In this document: one piece after another, positions 1-8,377 of the stretch
How the letters are laid out: every line of letters begins with the position of its first letter
How positions within the stretch are numbered: position 1 is the first letter of the stretch
DNA from: DASYLJ01 sp964432595
GTDB taxonomy: Bacteria > Desulfobacterota > Binatia > DP-6
Direction of reading: 5' to 3'
Length of the DNA: 64,000 bases
NCBI GenBank assembly: GCA_964432595.1
Contig: CAYSOF010000016.1
Location: 62,001-126,000, forward strand
Notes under the pieces: generated by a model
What the model saw: the letters and a program-made list of their open reading frames with translations, nothing else
What the model was told of the DNA's origin: nothing
Databases searched by the model: none
Made by a program: the position numbers and the translations under genes

Positions 1-2
1 TC

Positions 3-587
3 GTGCCGCGCGACGCGCCCGGGGTCACCGTCGAGCAGCAGCACCGGGTCGACGCGCGCGGCGCCGCGATCGTGCGGCTCGAGAGCGTCACGGTGACGGC
101 GGAGGCGATGCTCGGCGGCGACGGGCAGGGCGGGGCGCTGCTGCAGCGCGTCCTCGACCGCGCGACCATCGCGCTCAGCGCGGAGATGCTCGGGGCCATG
201 AGCGCCTGCTTCGAGATGACGCTCGCGTACCTGAAGACGCGGCAGCAGTTCGGCGTCCTCATCGGCACGTTCCAGGCGCTCAAGCACCGCGCGGCCCGGA
301 TGTACATCGAGACCGAGCTCGCCCGCTCGGTCGTGATGGCCGCCCACAAGGCGCTCGACGACGGCGCCGACGACGCGCAGGTGGCGCGGCTCGCCAGCGT
401 CGCGAAGGCCCGGTGTTCGGACGCGTTCGTGTTGATCGGCAACGAAGGCGTGCAGATGCATGGCGGCATCGGCATGACGGACGAGCACGACGTCGGCTTC
501 TTCCTGAAGCGCGCGCGCGCCGCCGAGATGCAGTTCGGCGACGCCGCCTGGCATCGGGGCCGGGTCGCGCTGGTCGACGGCTACTGA
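3..587 (+). CDS. Acyl-CoA dehydrogenase, C-terminal part (cut by left window edge)
   Basis: The frame is already open at the window start, so the N-terminal and middle FAD-binding domains lie outside. The visible 194 residues form the all-helical C-terminal domain of the acyl-CoA dehydrogenase family. The typical TRQQFG segment at about residue 78 is followed by a helix bundle and by HGGIGMTDEHD near residue 153, the position of the HGGIGxTxEHD signature in FadE-type enzymes. The family oxidises acyl-CoA to 2-enoyl-CoA with FAD and passes electrons to ETF. The substrate cannot be read from this fragment. It ends 17 bases before the sensor kinase on the same strand. A related acyl-CoA-metabolising flavoprotein is the only realistic alternative. 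Confidence 0.85.
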   Translation: MPRDAPGVTVEQQHRVDARGAAIVRLESVTVTAEAMLGGDGQGGALLQRVLDRATIALSAEMLGAMSACFEMTLAYLKTRQQFGVLIGTFQALKHRAARMYIETELARSVVMAAHKALDDGADDAQVARLASVAKARCSDAFVLIGNEGVQMHGGIGMTDEHDVGFFLKRARAAEMQFGDAAWHRGRVALVDGY

Positions 588-604
588 CGACGTCCCCGCC
601 ATCG

Positions 605-2395
605 GTGACGGACGAGACGCGGCAGCGGCTCGCGACCGCCTATCGCGCCGAGACGGCCCGGCTGATCGCGCAGCGCCTGCCGCTCGCGATCGCGCTGTAT
701 CTCGGCGCGGGCATCGCGCTGGTCCTGCTCGAGAGCGCGCATCACCCCGAGCGCCGGCGGATCATCGCGATCCGGTTCATCGCCGACGCGATCGTCGCGG
801 TGACGGCGATCGTCGTGAGCCGCACGTGGCCGTCGGGCAGCACGCCGACGATGGCGGGCGCCGCCATGCTCATGACGCTGGCGACGTTCAGCGGGCTCTA
901 CAACGTCCAGGTGGGCGGGCTGCTCGAGCGCTACGTGATGATCCAGGTGTGCATCCTGAACGGCGCGGCGGTGTTCTTCCCGTGGGGGTGGCGGCCGCAG
1001 CTCGTGGCGGTCATGACGGCGGTGGCGGTCTTCGTGCTGACGTCGCCGCATCTCGCGTCGGCCGACGCGGGCGGCTTCGGCGCCTTCGGGCTCCTCGTCG
1101 CCGGCGGCACGTCGGTGCTCGGCGCGATGACGGTCGACCGGCATCGGTTCGAGGCGTTCGTGCGCGCGGCGCGCGAGCGCGAGGAGGCCGACATCGCCGC
1201 CGTGCTGCTGCGCGTGTCGCAGACGCTCGGCGGGCACACCGACCGCCCGCACATGCTCGACGCGGTGAACCGGCTGGCGGTCGAGGCCGTCGGTTGCGAC
1301 TGGTCGAGCACGTTCGCCTGGGACGAGCGCGAGCAGGCGTATCGCTTCACCGCGGGGGCGGGGCTGCGGCCCGAGCCGGCGGGCGAGCTCGCGCGGCTCG
1401 TCGTCACCCGCGACAGCCTCCCGGTGCTGCGCACGCTGCGTCCGGGCGGGCTCGTCGAGATCGCGGACCCGTCGACGCAGGCGCTCGTCCCGCCGGAGCT
1501 GATGGCGCGCTGGGACATGGGCGCGACGCTGTTCGTGGCGATCTCGCGCGGCAACGACGTCGCCGGCGTCCTCATCTGCGCCGATCGCACCCGGCGCGGG
1601 CCGTTCTCGGAGCGGCAGCGGCGGGTCGCGGTCGGCATCGCGCAGGCGACGGCGATCGCGCTCGAGAACACGCGGCTGATCGTCGACCTGCAGGCGGCGA
1701 ACCAGCTCAAGACGGAGTTCGTGTCGACGATGTCGCACGAGCTGCGCACGCCGTTGAACGTCATCCTCGGCTTCTCCGAGATGGCGCGCGACCAGGCGCT
1801 GCCGGCGGCCGAGCGCGAGCGCTGCCTCGAGCGCGTCGAGACCGCCGGACGCGAGCTGATGGAGCTGATCGAGGACACGCTCGAGATCGGGCGCATCGAG
1901 AGCGGCCGCGACGAGGTGCGGCTCGAGCCCGTCGCGCTCGGGGAGCTGTGGCGCGATCTCGGCGACGCGTGCGGACGCATCCCGCGCCGCGCGGCCGTGG
2001 CGCTCCGGTGGGAGCCGGCGCCGCCGGTGTCCGTGGTGACCGATCCGCGCAAGCTGACCGTCGTCGTGCGCAACCTCGTCGGCAACGCGCTCAAGTTCAC
2101 GGAGCGCGGGTACGTACAGGCGGCCGCCGTCGTGGATGCCGAGTCGCTGGTGATCCGCGTGGCCGATACCGGCATCGGCATCCGGCCCGAGGACCAGGCG
2201 GTCATCTTCGAGATGTTTCGTCAGGCCGACGGCTCGGACTCGCGGCGGTACGGCGGCGTGGGCCTCGGGCTGCACATCGTGCGCCGATTCGTGACGCGTC
2301 TCGGCGGCACGATCGCCCTCGAAAGCACGCCGGGAACGGGATCGGCGTTCACGGTTCGCCTCCCCGGCGGCGGTGGCGCGGCCGGCACACGATAA
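605..2395 (+). CDS. Membrane-bound sensor histidine kinase (N-terminal TM region, GAF, HisKA, HATPase_c)
   Basis: A 596-residue sensor kinase. The first roughly 180 residues contain several hydrophobic segments predicted to be membrane helices. A GAF-like sensory domain follows at about 200-360, then the phosphoacceptor H-box MSHELRTPLN with His378, and a Bergerat ATPase domain with N-box Asn494 (NLVGNALKF), DTGIGI and GGVGLGL. There is no attached receiver, so it should phosphorylate a separate regulator. The GTG at 605 is preferred because the longer upstream reading frame overlaps the acyl-CoA dehydrogenase and is Arg-rich, as expected of antisense or out-of-frame shadow. The next gene, 52 bases on, encodes a LuxR-type regulator. 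A paralogue with the same architecture lies at 6527-8335. Confidence 0.9.
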   Translation: MTDETRQRLATAYRAETARLIAQRLPLAIALYLGAGIALVLLESAHHPERRRIIAIRFIADAIVAVTAIVVSRTWPSGSTPTMAGAAMLMTLATFSGLYNVQVGGLLERYVMIQVCILNGAAVFFPWGWRPQLVAVMTAVAVFVLTSPHLASADAGGFGAFGLLVAGGTSVLGAMTVDRHRFEAFVRAAREREEADIAAVLLRVSQTLGGHTDRPHMLDAVNRLAVEAVGCDWSSTFAWDEREQAYRFTAGAGLRPEPAGELARLVVTRDSLPVLRTLRPGGLVEIADPSTQALVPPELMARWDMGATLFVAISRGNDVAGVLICADRTRRGPFSERQRRVAVGIAQATAIALENTRLIVDLQAANQLKTEFVSTMSHELRTPLNVILGFSEMARDQALPAAERERCLERVETAGRELMELIEDTLEIGRIESGRDEVRLEPVALGELWRDLGDACGRIPRRAAVALRWEPAPPVSVVTDPRKLTVVVRNLVGNALKFTERGYVQAAAVVDAESLVIRVADTGIGIRPEDQAVIFEMFRQADGSDSRRYGGVGLGLHIVRRFVTRLGGTIALESTPGTGSAFTVRLPGGGGAAGTR

Positions 2396-2447
2396 TGGAT
2401 AGACCAAGGGCATTTTGGGGCTTGCCGGTCCGGATCAGTCCGCTTAG

Positions 2448-3113
2448 GTGGACGGCGTGCGAGACCAGGAGCGTACACCCGTCGGTATCGTCCACCAGAG
2501 CCCGATCGAGCGCGAAGGGCTGGCGGCGCTGCTCGGAGCGCTCGAACCGGTCGAGATGGTCGGCGCCGCCGGCAGCTACGAAGAAGCGGCGGAGACGATC
2601 AACGGACGGCAATCCGTCGTGCTCGTGCTGGACCTGCCGCATCCCGCCGAGCCCGCCTTGTCGCTGGTGCGCGACATCACGCAGGGTCCGGGGGCGCCGC
2701 GCGTCGTCACGCTACGCCGGCACTACACGCGAGACGTCGTCGCGGCGGCGTTCGACGCGGGTGCCAGTGCGTGCGTCTCCACCGATGCGGGGACTGCCGA
2801 TCTCCTCGACGCCATCGAGGCGGCGCGCGTCGGACGGACGTATCTCTGCCCGTTCGTCGCTCGCGTGCTGATCGAGGGGCCGACGACCGCGGTCGCGGCG
2901 CCGCCCGTCGGCCGCCAGCTGACCCACCGCGAGCACGAGGTGCTGGGGCTGATCGCCGGCGGGAACACCGACCGGCAGATCTCCGGGCTGCTCGGGCTCG
3001 CGGTCGGCACGGTGCACACGCACCGCAAGCACATGATGGCGAAGCTCGGCGTACGCAACGTCACGAGCCTGCTGCGCCGCGCGCGCGAAGTCGGCCTGCT
3101 GCCGACGCCGTAG
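2448..3113 (+). CDS. NarL/LuxR-family regulator with degenerate receiver domain
   Basis: A 221-residue protein with a receiver-like N-terminal domain (about 10-130) and a LuxR/GerE helix-turn-helix (about 157-215; LTHREHEVLGLIAGG and VGTVHTHRKHMMAKL). The receiver keeps an Asp at the phosphorylation position (Asp62 in VLVLDLPHP). However, the acidic pair that binds Mg is replaced by His16-Gln17 (IVHQSP for the usual LVDDHP), and the conserved Lys after strand 5 is replaced by Thr112. This suggests regulation without normal phosphotransfer. An in-frame TAG lies immediately before the GTG at 2448, so the start cannot be further upstream; GTG 2457 is possible. It probably belongs with the upstream sensor kinase. 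DNA binding is well supported, target genes unknown. Confidence 0.85.
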   Translation: MDGVRDQERTPVGIVHQSPIEREGLAALLGALEPVEMVGAAGSYEEAAETINGRQSVVLVLDLPHPAEPALSLVRDITQGPGAPRVVTLRRHYTRDVVAAAFDAGASACVSTDAGTADLLDAIEAARVGRTYLCPFVARVLIEGPTTAVAAPPVGRQLTHREHEVLGLIAGGNTDRQISGLLGLAVGTVHTHRKHMMAKLGVRNVTSLLRRAREVGLLPTP

Positions 3114-3179
3114 CGCGACCCGCGACCATGTCGCGGCTCGGGGCGGAGGCGAGGGTGTGGCCGCCCGCTTCGGGGACGC

Positions 3180-3209
3180 ATGCCGCGGCCGGCGAAGCCG
3201 GCGCGGCAT
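3180..3209. terminator. Bidirectional hairpin between convergent genes
   Basis: An inverted repeat of 13 base pairs with one bulged G and a GAA loop (arms 3180-3193 and 3197-3209). It sits in the gap between the converging regulator gene (stop at 3113) and the HugZ-like gene (stop at 3226). There is no T-tract on either side, so intrinsic termination is an inference from position and stem strength. Confidence 0.55.
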
Positions 3210-3225
3210 CCTGCTCCGACGGACG

Positions 3226-4032
3226 TCAGTGACTGTGCGGCGGCGGCTCGGGCGCGCCCGTGCGCTGGCGCGCCTCGCGCACCATCTCGACGAGCACGAC
3301 ACGCGCTTCCTGCGTCGAGCGGACCTCGCGGGGGAAGGCGATGCGGAGACCGCGGAGACCTTCCGGGGTGCGCGCGCGGACGCGGAAGCCGAGGCGATCG
3401 ACCGCGGTCATGGTCGCGCTCTCTGCGGGCTGCTTCGCGAACACCTCGCAGTAGAGCTTGAGCGCGTCCGCGTGGTCGGCGTTCATGTGCTCGAGGATGC
3501 CGTCGGACGCGTCGGCGAGGGGATCGGGCGTGGCCGCCAGGTACTCGTCGGCGTTCACCCAGCCCATCGCCCCGAAGCCCGCGACGTAATACACGTCGAC
3601 GACGTCGAGCCGGTGGAAGGCGAAGTCGTCGAAGTCGACCCAGTCGCGCGCATTCGGATGGCGCTTCAGGTAGTCGGTGCGGACGGCGTCGAGCTCGTCG
3701 GCCGGCACCGGGGAGACGGGCCCGAGAAGCGTCACGCGCGCGCCCGCGAGGGGATCGCCGCTCCAGTTCGCCTGCGGCACCAGCAGGCTCGCCTTCGGGT
3801 CGGCGGCGAGGTTCTGCGTGTGCATCGCCATCGTGCTGATGAGGAACGTCGGCCGCCCGCGGCCGTCGAGGCCATAGAGCGAGATCGAGCCGAACGGGAA
3901 GCCCGGCTGGCGCTGCGACTGGGTGCAGAGCGTGCCGGTGCGGGCGCGGTGGACGAGCGTGCGCGCCTGCTCGGCGAACGGCAGCTCGGGAACGTCGGAC
4001 GACGGCGGGCCACTCGTGGCGTGCTGGTTCAT
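3226..4032 (-). CDS. HugZ-like flavin/heme-binding protein (split-barrel plus DUF2470)
   Basis: A 268-residue protein with a pyridoxamine-phosphate-oxidase-like split barrel (about 15-165; GTLCTQSQRQPGFPFGS, then LISTMAMHTQNL) and a C-terminal DUF2470 domain (about 180-260; ILEHMNADHADALKLYC). This order matches the HugZ/CREG-type family, some members of which degrade or bind heme. Whether this one is a heme oxygenase cannot be read from the sequence, because family members differ in the heme ligand. Its ATG overlaps the stop of the upstream QmcA-like gene by four bases (ATGA, 4029-4032), so the two are very likely translated from one message. It is the last gene of a minus-strand unit. Confidence 0.8.
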   Translation of the reverse strand: MNQHATSGPPSSDVPELPFAEQARTLVHRARTGTLCTQSQRQPGFPFGSISLYGLDGRGRPTFLISTMAMHTQNLAADPKASLLVPQANWSGDPLAGARVTLLGPVSPVPADELDAVRTDYLKRHPNARDWVDFDDFAFHRLDVVDVYYVAGFGAMGWVNADEYLAATPDPLADASDGILEHMNADHADALKLYCEVFAKQPAESATMTAVDRLGFRVRARTPEGLRGLRIAFPREVRSTQEARVVLVEMVREARQRTGAPEPPPHSH

Positions 4033-4964
4033 GTGCGATTCCCCGGTCGTTGCTGGATGACCGTCAACGCGGTCGCGATCATCGACCCGACGTCGGTCAG
4101 GTTGGCCGGGAGTATCATCGTATTGCCGGCCTTGGCCAGCTCTCCGAACCGGTTCACGTACTGCTCCGCGACGCGGAGCTGGACCGCCTCGTAGCCGCCG
4201 GGTACCTGGATGGCCTCGGCGACCTTGCGGATGCCCTCGGCGGTGGCGGTCGCGATCGCCTGGATCGCGGCGGCGGCGCCCTCCGCCTCGTTCACCTGCT
4301 GCTGGCGATTCGCTTCCGATGCCTTGATGACCTGCTGCTTGTCACCCTCGGCGGTGTTCACCGCGGCGTCGCGATTGCCTTCCGACGTGAGGATCACGGC
4401 GCGCTTCTCGCGTTCCGCGCGCATCTGCTTCTCCATGGCGGCGATGACGTCGGCGGGCGGCGTGATGTTCTTGATCTCATAGCGCAGGACCTTGACGCCC
4501 CACGGCTCCGACGCCTTGTCGAGCTCGTTCACCACGGCGACGTTGATGTGCGCGCGCTCCTCGAACGTGCGATCGAGCTCGATCTTGCCCATCTCGCTGC
4601 GCAGCGTGGTCTGCGCCAGCTGGCTGATCGCGAACAGGTAGTCGGCGACGCCGTACGACGCGCGCTCCGGGTTCAGCACCTGGAGGTACAGCACGCCGTC
4701 GACGTGCACCTGCACGTTGTCGCGCGTGATGCAGACCTGCTCCGGGATGTCGACGGCCGACTCCTTGAGCGAGTGCCGGTAGCGGACGACGTCGACGAAC
4801 GGCACGAGGATGTGGAATCCCGCCTGCAGCGTGCCGCGGTACTTGCCGAGCCGCTCGACGACGAACGCGCTCTGCTGCGGGACGACCACCGCGGTCTTGG
4901 CGACGACGGTGATCACCAGGAACGCGAGCACCAGGACGACGATCAATGCACCGCTCATCTCCAT
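4029..4964 (-). CDS. qmcA: SPFH/band-7 membrane protein, QmcA (stomatin-like) type
   Basis: A 311-residue protein with one N-terminal transmembrane helix (about 5-25) followed by a band-7/SPFH domain (VVPQQSAFVVERLGKYRGTL, about 28-190) and a long charged helical tail (about 190-270, rich in AEGDKQ and ASEANRQQ repeats) that probably forms a coiled coil. The length and tail fit the QmcA/stomatin family, which builds large oligomeric cages or microdomains in the membrane. The NfeD-like gene is seven bases upstream, reproducing the conserved stomatin-NfeD pairing. The HugZ-like gene overlaps at the 3' end. A second possible start lies two codons in (MSGALIV). Confidence 0.9.
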   Translation of the reverse strand: MEMSGALIVVLVLAFLVITVVAKTAVVVPQQSAFVVERLGKYRGTLQAGFHILVPFVDVVRYRHSLKESAVDIPEQVCITRDNVQVHVDGVLYLQVLNPERASYGVADYLFAISQLAQTTLRSEMGKIELDRTFEERAHINVAVVNELDKASEPWGVKVLRYEIKNITPPADVIAAMEKQMRAEREKRAVILTSEGNRDAAVNTAEGDKQQVIKASEANRQQQVNEAEGAAAAIQAIATATAEGIRKVAEAIQVPGGYEAVQLRVAEQYVNRFGELAKAGNTMILPANLTDVGSMIATALTVIQQRPGNRT

Positions 4965-4971
4965 CCTCCAT

Positions 4972-5400
4972 TCACTCTGCGCGCACCCACAACATCAGCC
5001 CGTCGATGCGGAGGACGCGGCAGCGCTGTCCGCGGGCCAGCGGGGCGGTCCCGTCGTGGCGCACCGACCACGTCGTGCCGCGCAGCTCCGCCTTGCCGAC
5101 GGCGCCCGGCGGCAGGTCGTCGAGCAGCACGGCGATCTCGCCGACCACCTCCGTCGGCTGCGTGCCGCCGTCGTCGCGGAAGCGATCGACGAGCCGCTGC
5201 CGGAAGAGCAGGAGCGAGCCCACCGCCAGCACCGAGAACAGCAGCCACTGGAGCCAGTCCGGCCCGGCGACGCCGATGCCGACCAGGGCGCCGACGACCA
5301 TCGCGGCGAGCCCGAAGAAGATGACGAAGAAGCCGCCCGGCGTGACGATCTCGACCGCCAGCAGGACGAGGCCGACCAGCGTCCACACCCACCACGCCAT
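4972..5400 (-). CDS. NfeD-like membrane protein (YbbJ type)
   Basis: A 142-residue short NfeD protein. Two hydrophobic stretches (about 3-55 and 57-70, including GGFFVIFFGLAAMVVG) form the membrane part, followed by a soluble OB-fold-like domain (about 85-142; VGEIAVLLDDLPPGAVGKAELRG begins it) ending in a short LMLWVRAE strand. Short NfeD proteins lack the N-terminal ClpP-class protease of the long form and act as partners of SPFH proteins in the membrane. Here it directly precedes the QmcA-like gene on the same strand with a seven-base gap, which supports the assignment. Confidence 0.88.
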   Translation of the reverse strand: MAWWVWTLVGLVLLAVEIVTPGGFFVIFFGLAAMVVGALVGIGVAGPDWLQWLLFSVLAVGSLLLFRQRLVDRFRDDGGTQPTEVVGEIAVLLDDLPPGAVGKAELRGTTWSVRHDGTAPLARGQRCRVLRIDGLMLWVRAE

Positions 5401-5472
5401 CGCTCGCGACCCTACGTGCGGGCTGCCTGGGATTCAAGCTTGCGAAGCCCCGGAGCGCACCGGCGTGCCCGG

Positions 5473-6321
5473 TCAGTGGAACGTCGGCGTCGCGTCGGCG
5501 AGGCGCGACAGGCGGCCTCGCACCTCGTCGGCGTCGGGCGCGTCGGGCGCCAGATCGAGGTATCGCCGCAGGTCTTCCGCGGCCGCCGCGGGACATTCGA
5601 GCTCCTCGTAGAGGAACCCGCGCGTGCGGATGTCGTCGGCGGCGTGCGGCGTCAGCACGAGGAGCAGATCGACGGCCGCGAGGGCGAGGGCCTGCTCGTT
5701 CCTCTCGAGCCAGATGCGGAGGACGTTGCGCAGCATGCGGCCGAGGATGCCGCGCACGCTCGCCGCCTCGAGGAACTCCTCGGGCACGTGCGCGAAGTCG
5801 GGACCGCCGCCGCGGCTCGACTGCGACAGCGCGCGCAGGCGCGCCAGCAGATCGGTGTCGTCGACGGGCGTGCCGGCGTGGAACGGATCGAGCAGCAGCG
5901 GCCGGCCGTCGGTGTGGACGCGCACGAGGAAGTGCCCGGGAAACCCGACGCCTTCGATCTGCAAGCCGATGCGGCTGCCGACTTCGATCATGACGACGGA
6001 GAGCGAGATCGGAATACCGAGCCGCCGCTCGATGACGTCGTTCAGGAAGCTGTTGCGCGGGTCGTAGTAGTCGTCCTGGTTGCCGCGGAAGCCGCACTCC
6101 TCGAAGAGGAAGCGCGTCAGCTCCGCCGCGCTCTCGGCCGCGGACATGTCCGGTGCGATCCGTCGTTCGAGGGCCGCGGCCAGCTCGTCGAGCTGCCGCA
6201 GGGTGGGCTTGGGGTCGAGATCCGGGTACGCGATGCGCGCGATCTCGAGCGCGGCGGCTGCCAGATCGCAGCGCTGCCCGGCGGCCACGTGCGCCGCGAA
6301 TCGCTCTCGCAGGCTCGGCAC
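5473..6321 (-). CDS. SirB1-family transglutaminase-like protein
   Basis: A 282-residue protein of the SirB1/transglutaminase-like-core-2 family. The N-terminal helical part is followed by the family segment FRGNQDDYYDPRNSFLNDVI (about 98-117), then ERRLGIPISLSVVMIEVG and GVGFPGHFLVRV, which hold the His of the fold (GHF) but show Ser where classical transglutaminases have the catalytic Cys (ISLSVV). A tetratricopeptide-like C-terminal region (about 205-275) completes it. The molecular function of the family is not firmly established. It is the first gene of the minus-strand block; a 205-base gap separates it from the divergent sensor kinase. Confidence 0.8.
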   Translation of the reverse strand: MPSLRERFAAHVAAGQRCDLAAAALEIARIAYPDLDPKPTLRQLDELAAALERRIAPDMSAAESAAELTRFLFEECGFRGNQDDYYDPRNSFLNDVIERRLGIPISLSVVMIEVGSRIGLQIEGVGFPGHFLVRVHTDGRPLLLDPFHAGTPVDDTDLLARLRALSQSSRGGGPDFAHVPEEFLEAASVRGILGRMLRNVLRIWLERNEQALALAAVDLLLVLTPHAADDIRTRGFLYEELECPAAAAEDLRRYLDLAPDAPDADEVRGRLSRLADATPTFH

Positions 6322-6526
6322 GTCAGGAGACCCGATGGTCCGGGAATGAGAGGGGACGCCGCATGTTCACCGTCTGCCGCAAGGGAGCGTAGGCTATCGA
6401 ACCAGCCCGGTCGACAGCAAGCGGCAGGCCGCCCCGCACACGGCATGCGGGTTGCTTTCGACGGCCGTGCACGCGGCCCATGCGCCGCATTGACGCGCCG
6501 CCGGACCGCCGACGACCGCCGAGGGA

Positions 6527-8335
6527 ATGACTGCCGGGACAAAATTGACGCCGACATCCAGTCCGACGAGGGCGCAGGTGCAGATCCTCCTGCGCCTGCG
6601 CTGGGTGGCGATCGCCTCGGTCCCGGGCGTCGTCGCCGCGCTCGGCGTCAATGCCTGGCTCTTCCCCGCGGTGTTCGCGCCCCAGGCCCTGGCCCTCGGC
6701 TGCATGCTCGCGACCGAGCTCGCCTGCGCGTCCCTGCCGCGCCGGGCCGGCGTCGCCCGGCGCGCGATCCCGCTGGCCGTGGGCTACACGGCGGTCCACG
6801 GCATCGCCCTCCTCTGGCTGCAGACGTGGTCGCCGGCCTACCTGGATCTCCAGGCGGGGACGCTGGCCGCGCTGCTCACGGGCGTGGCGCTGCTCTTCCC
6901 GTGGGGCGGCGCGACGCAGGCGCTCGTCACCGTCGTCTTCGCCGGCAGCTTCGCGACCGTCGTCCCGTGGACCGCGTGGGACGACGGCCGCGTGGTCAAC
7001 ATCCTGATCCAGCTCCTCACCGGCAGCATCATCTCGATCGGCGGCGCGGTCGTCGTCGAGCGCCAGCGGCTCGCCACCGAGCGCGAGCGGGCGCGGACGC
7101 GCGCGCTCGCGCGGCAGCGGGCCGGCCTCCTGGTCGCGGCGCACGAGCTGAACGCGACGCTCGAGATCGAGCCGCTGTGCGGCCGCATCGTGCGCGTGGC
7201 GCGCGCGCTCGTGCCGTGCGACGTGACGTCGCTCACGCTGATCGATCTCGCGACCGGCCGCGTCGTGCCGGTCGCGATGGACGGCGACATCGGCCCGATG
7301 GGGGAGTCGGTCGTCGGCGTGGTGTTCACGGACGGCGCGCAGTCGCCCTACGTGCAGGAGGTGCTCGAGCGGCTCGAGGGCCAGTCGACGCTCGAGGTGC
7401 CGGGCGGGACGCCGCCGAACGGCGCCGTGGACACGATGATCCGGCACTTCGGCCTGCAGCGCACGCTCTTCGTCGCGATCCGCCGCGAGGGCCGACTGCT
7501 GGGCTACATGAGCTTCAACCGCCGCGGCGAGGGCGAGTTCGACGCCCAGGCGCGCCGGCTCTGCGAGGGCCTCGCGCAGAGCGCCGCCATCGCGCTCGAC
7601 AACGCGCGGCTCGTCGACGACCTCCAGCGCGCGGGCCGCATCAAGACCGAGTTCGTCTCGACGATGTCGCACGAGCTGCGCACGCCGCTGAACGTCATCA
7701 TGGGCTACACGGACATGCTGGACGAGCTCGACGCGTCGGCGCACGGCACGGCCGTCGAGCGTATCCGCGGCGCGAGCCGCGAGCTGCTCGAGCTGATCGA
7801 CGCGACGCTCAACCTGAGCCGGCTCGAGTCGGGCAACGACGCGCCTCGTCTCGAGCCCGTCGCAGTCGACGGCCTGTGGGACGAGCTCGCGCAGGAGTTC
7901 GCGGCGCTGCCGCGGCCGGCCGACGTCGCCCTCCAGTGGGAGGCGTGCCGCGGCGCGCGGGTCCGGACCGACCGTCGCAAGCTGCGCATCATCGTGAAGA
8001 ATCTCGTCGGCAACGCGCTCAAGTTCACGACGGCGGGCGAGGTCGTCGCCCGCTGCGAGGTGGGCGCGGCGGGGCTCACCGTGACGGTCCGCGACACGGG
8101 CGTCGGCATCCGGGGCGATCAGCTGCCCGTCATCTTCGAGATGTTCCGGCAGGCGGACAGCTCCGACTCGCGGTCGTACGGCGGCGTCGGGCTCGGGCTG
8201 CACATCGTGCAGCGGTTGTGCGCGCAGCTCGGCGGCACGGTGTCCGTGGCGTCCGCGCCCGGCCGCGGCTCGACGTTCACCGTCGTCCTGCCCGCGACGG
8301 AGGTCTCGCGCCTGCCGTCGCCCGCCGCGGCATAG
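6527..8335 (+). CDS. Membrane-bound sensor histidine kinase (paralogue of the 605-2395 kinase)
   Basis: A 602-residue kinase with a hydrophobic N-terminal region of several membrane helices (about 20-175), a short linker helix, a GAF-like domain (about 205-365), an H-box MSHELRTPLN with His382 and an ATPase domain with Asn496 (NLVGNALKF), DTGVGI and GGVGLGL. It shares architecture and long identical motifs with the kinase at 605, including the same EFVSTMSHELRTPLNVI and IFEMFRQAD segments, so the two are paralogues. No receiver or regulator gene follows; the next gene is a thiolase. The upstream 205 bases must carry its promoter, but no confident -35/-10 pair is visible. Confidence 0.9.
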   Translation: MTAGTKLTPTSSPTRAQVQILLRLRWVAIASVPGVVAALGVNAWLFPAVFAPQALALGCMLATELACASLPRRAGVARRAIPLAVGYTAVHGIALLWLQTWSPAYLDLQAGTLAALLTGVALLFPWGGATQALVTVVFAGSFATVVPWTAWDDGRVVNILIQLLTGSIISIGGAVVVERQRLATERERARTRALARQRAGLLVAAHELNATLEIEPLCGRIVRVARALVPCDVTSLTLIDLATGRVVPVAMDGDIGPMGESVVGVVFTDGAQSPYVQEVLERLEGQSTLEVPGGTPPNGAVDTMIRHFGLQRTLFVAIRREGRLLGYMSFNRRGEGEFDAQARRLCEGLAQSAAIALDNARLVDDLQRAGRIKTEFVSTMSHELRTPLNVIMGYTDMLDELDASAHGTAVERIRGASRELLELIDATLNLSRLESGNDAPRLEPVAVDGLWDELAQEFAALPRPADVALQWEACRGARVRTDRRKLRIIVKNLVGNALKFTTAGEVVARCEVGAAGLTVTVRDTGVGIRGDQLPVIFEMFRQADSSDSRSYGGVGLGLHIVQRLCAQLGGTVSVASAPGRGSTFTVVLPATEVSRLPSPAAA

Positions 8336-8377
8336 CGGCGCTTGGCGGGTCCGCACGCCCCCTGCTAAGACGCGCGC

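Noticed and set aside
581..2413. Long open frame antisense to the first sensor kinase
   Set aside because: Arg/Ala/Glu-rich with no domain, and it mirrors the codon pattern of a strong sense gene; high GC leaves antisense frames open.
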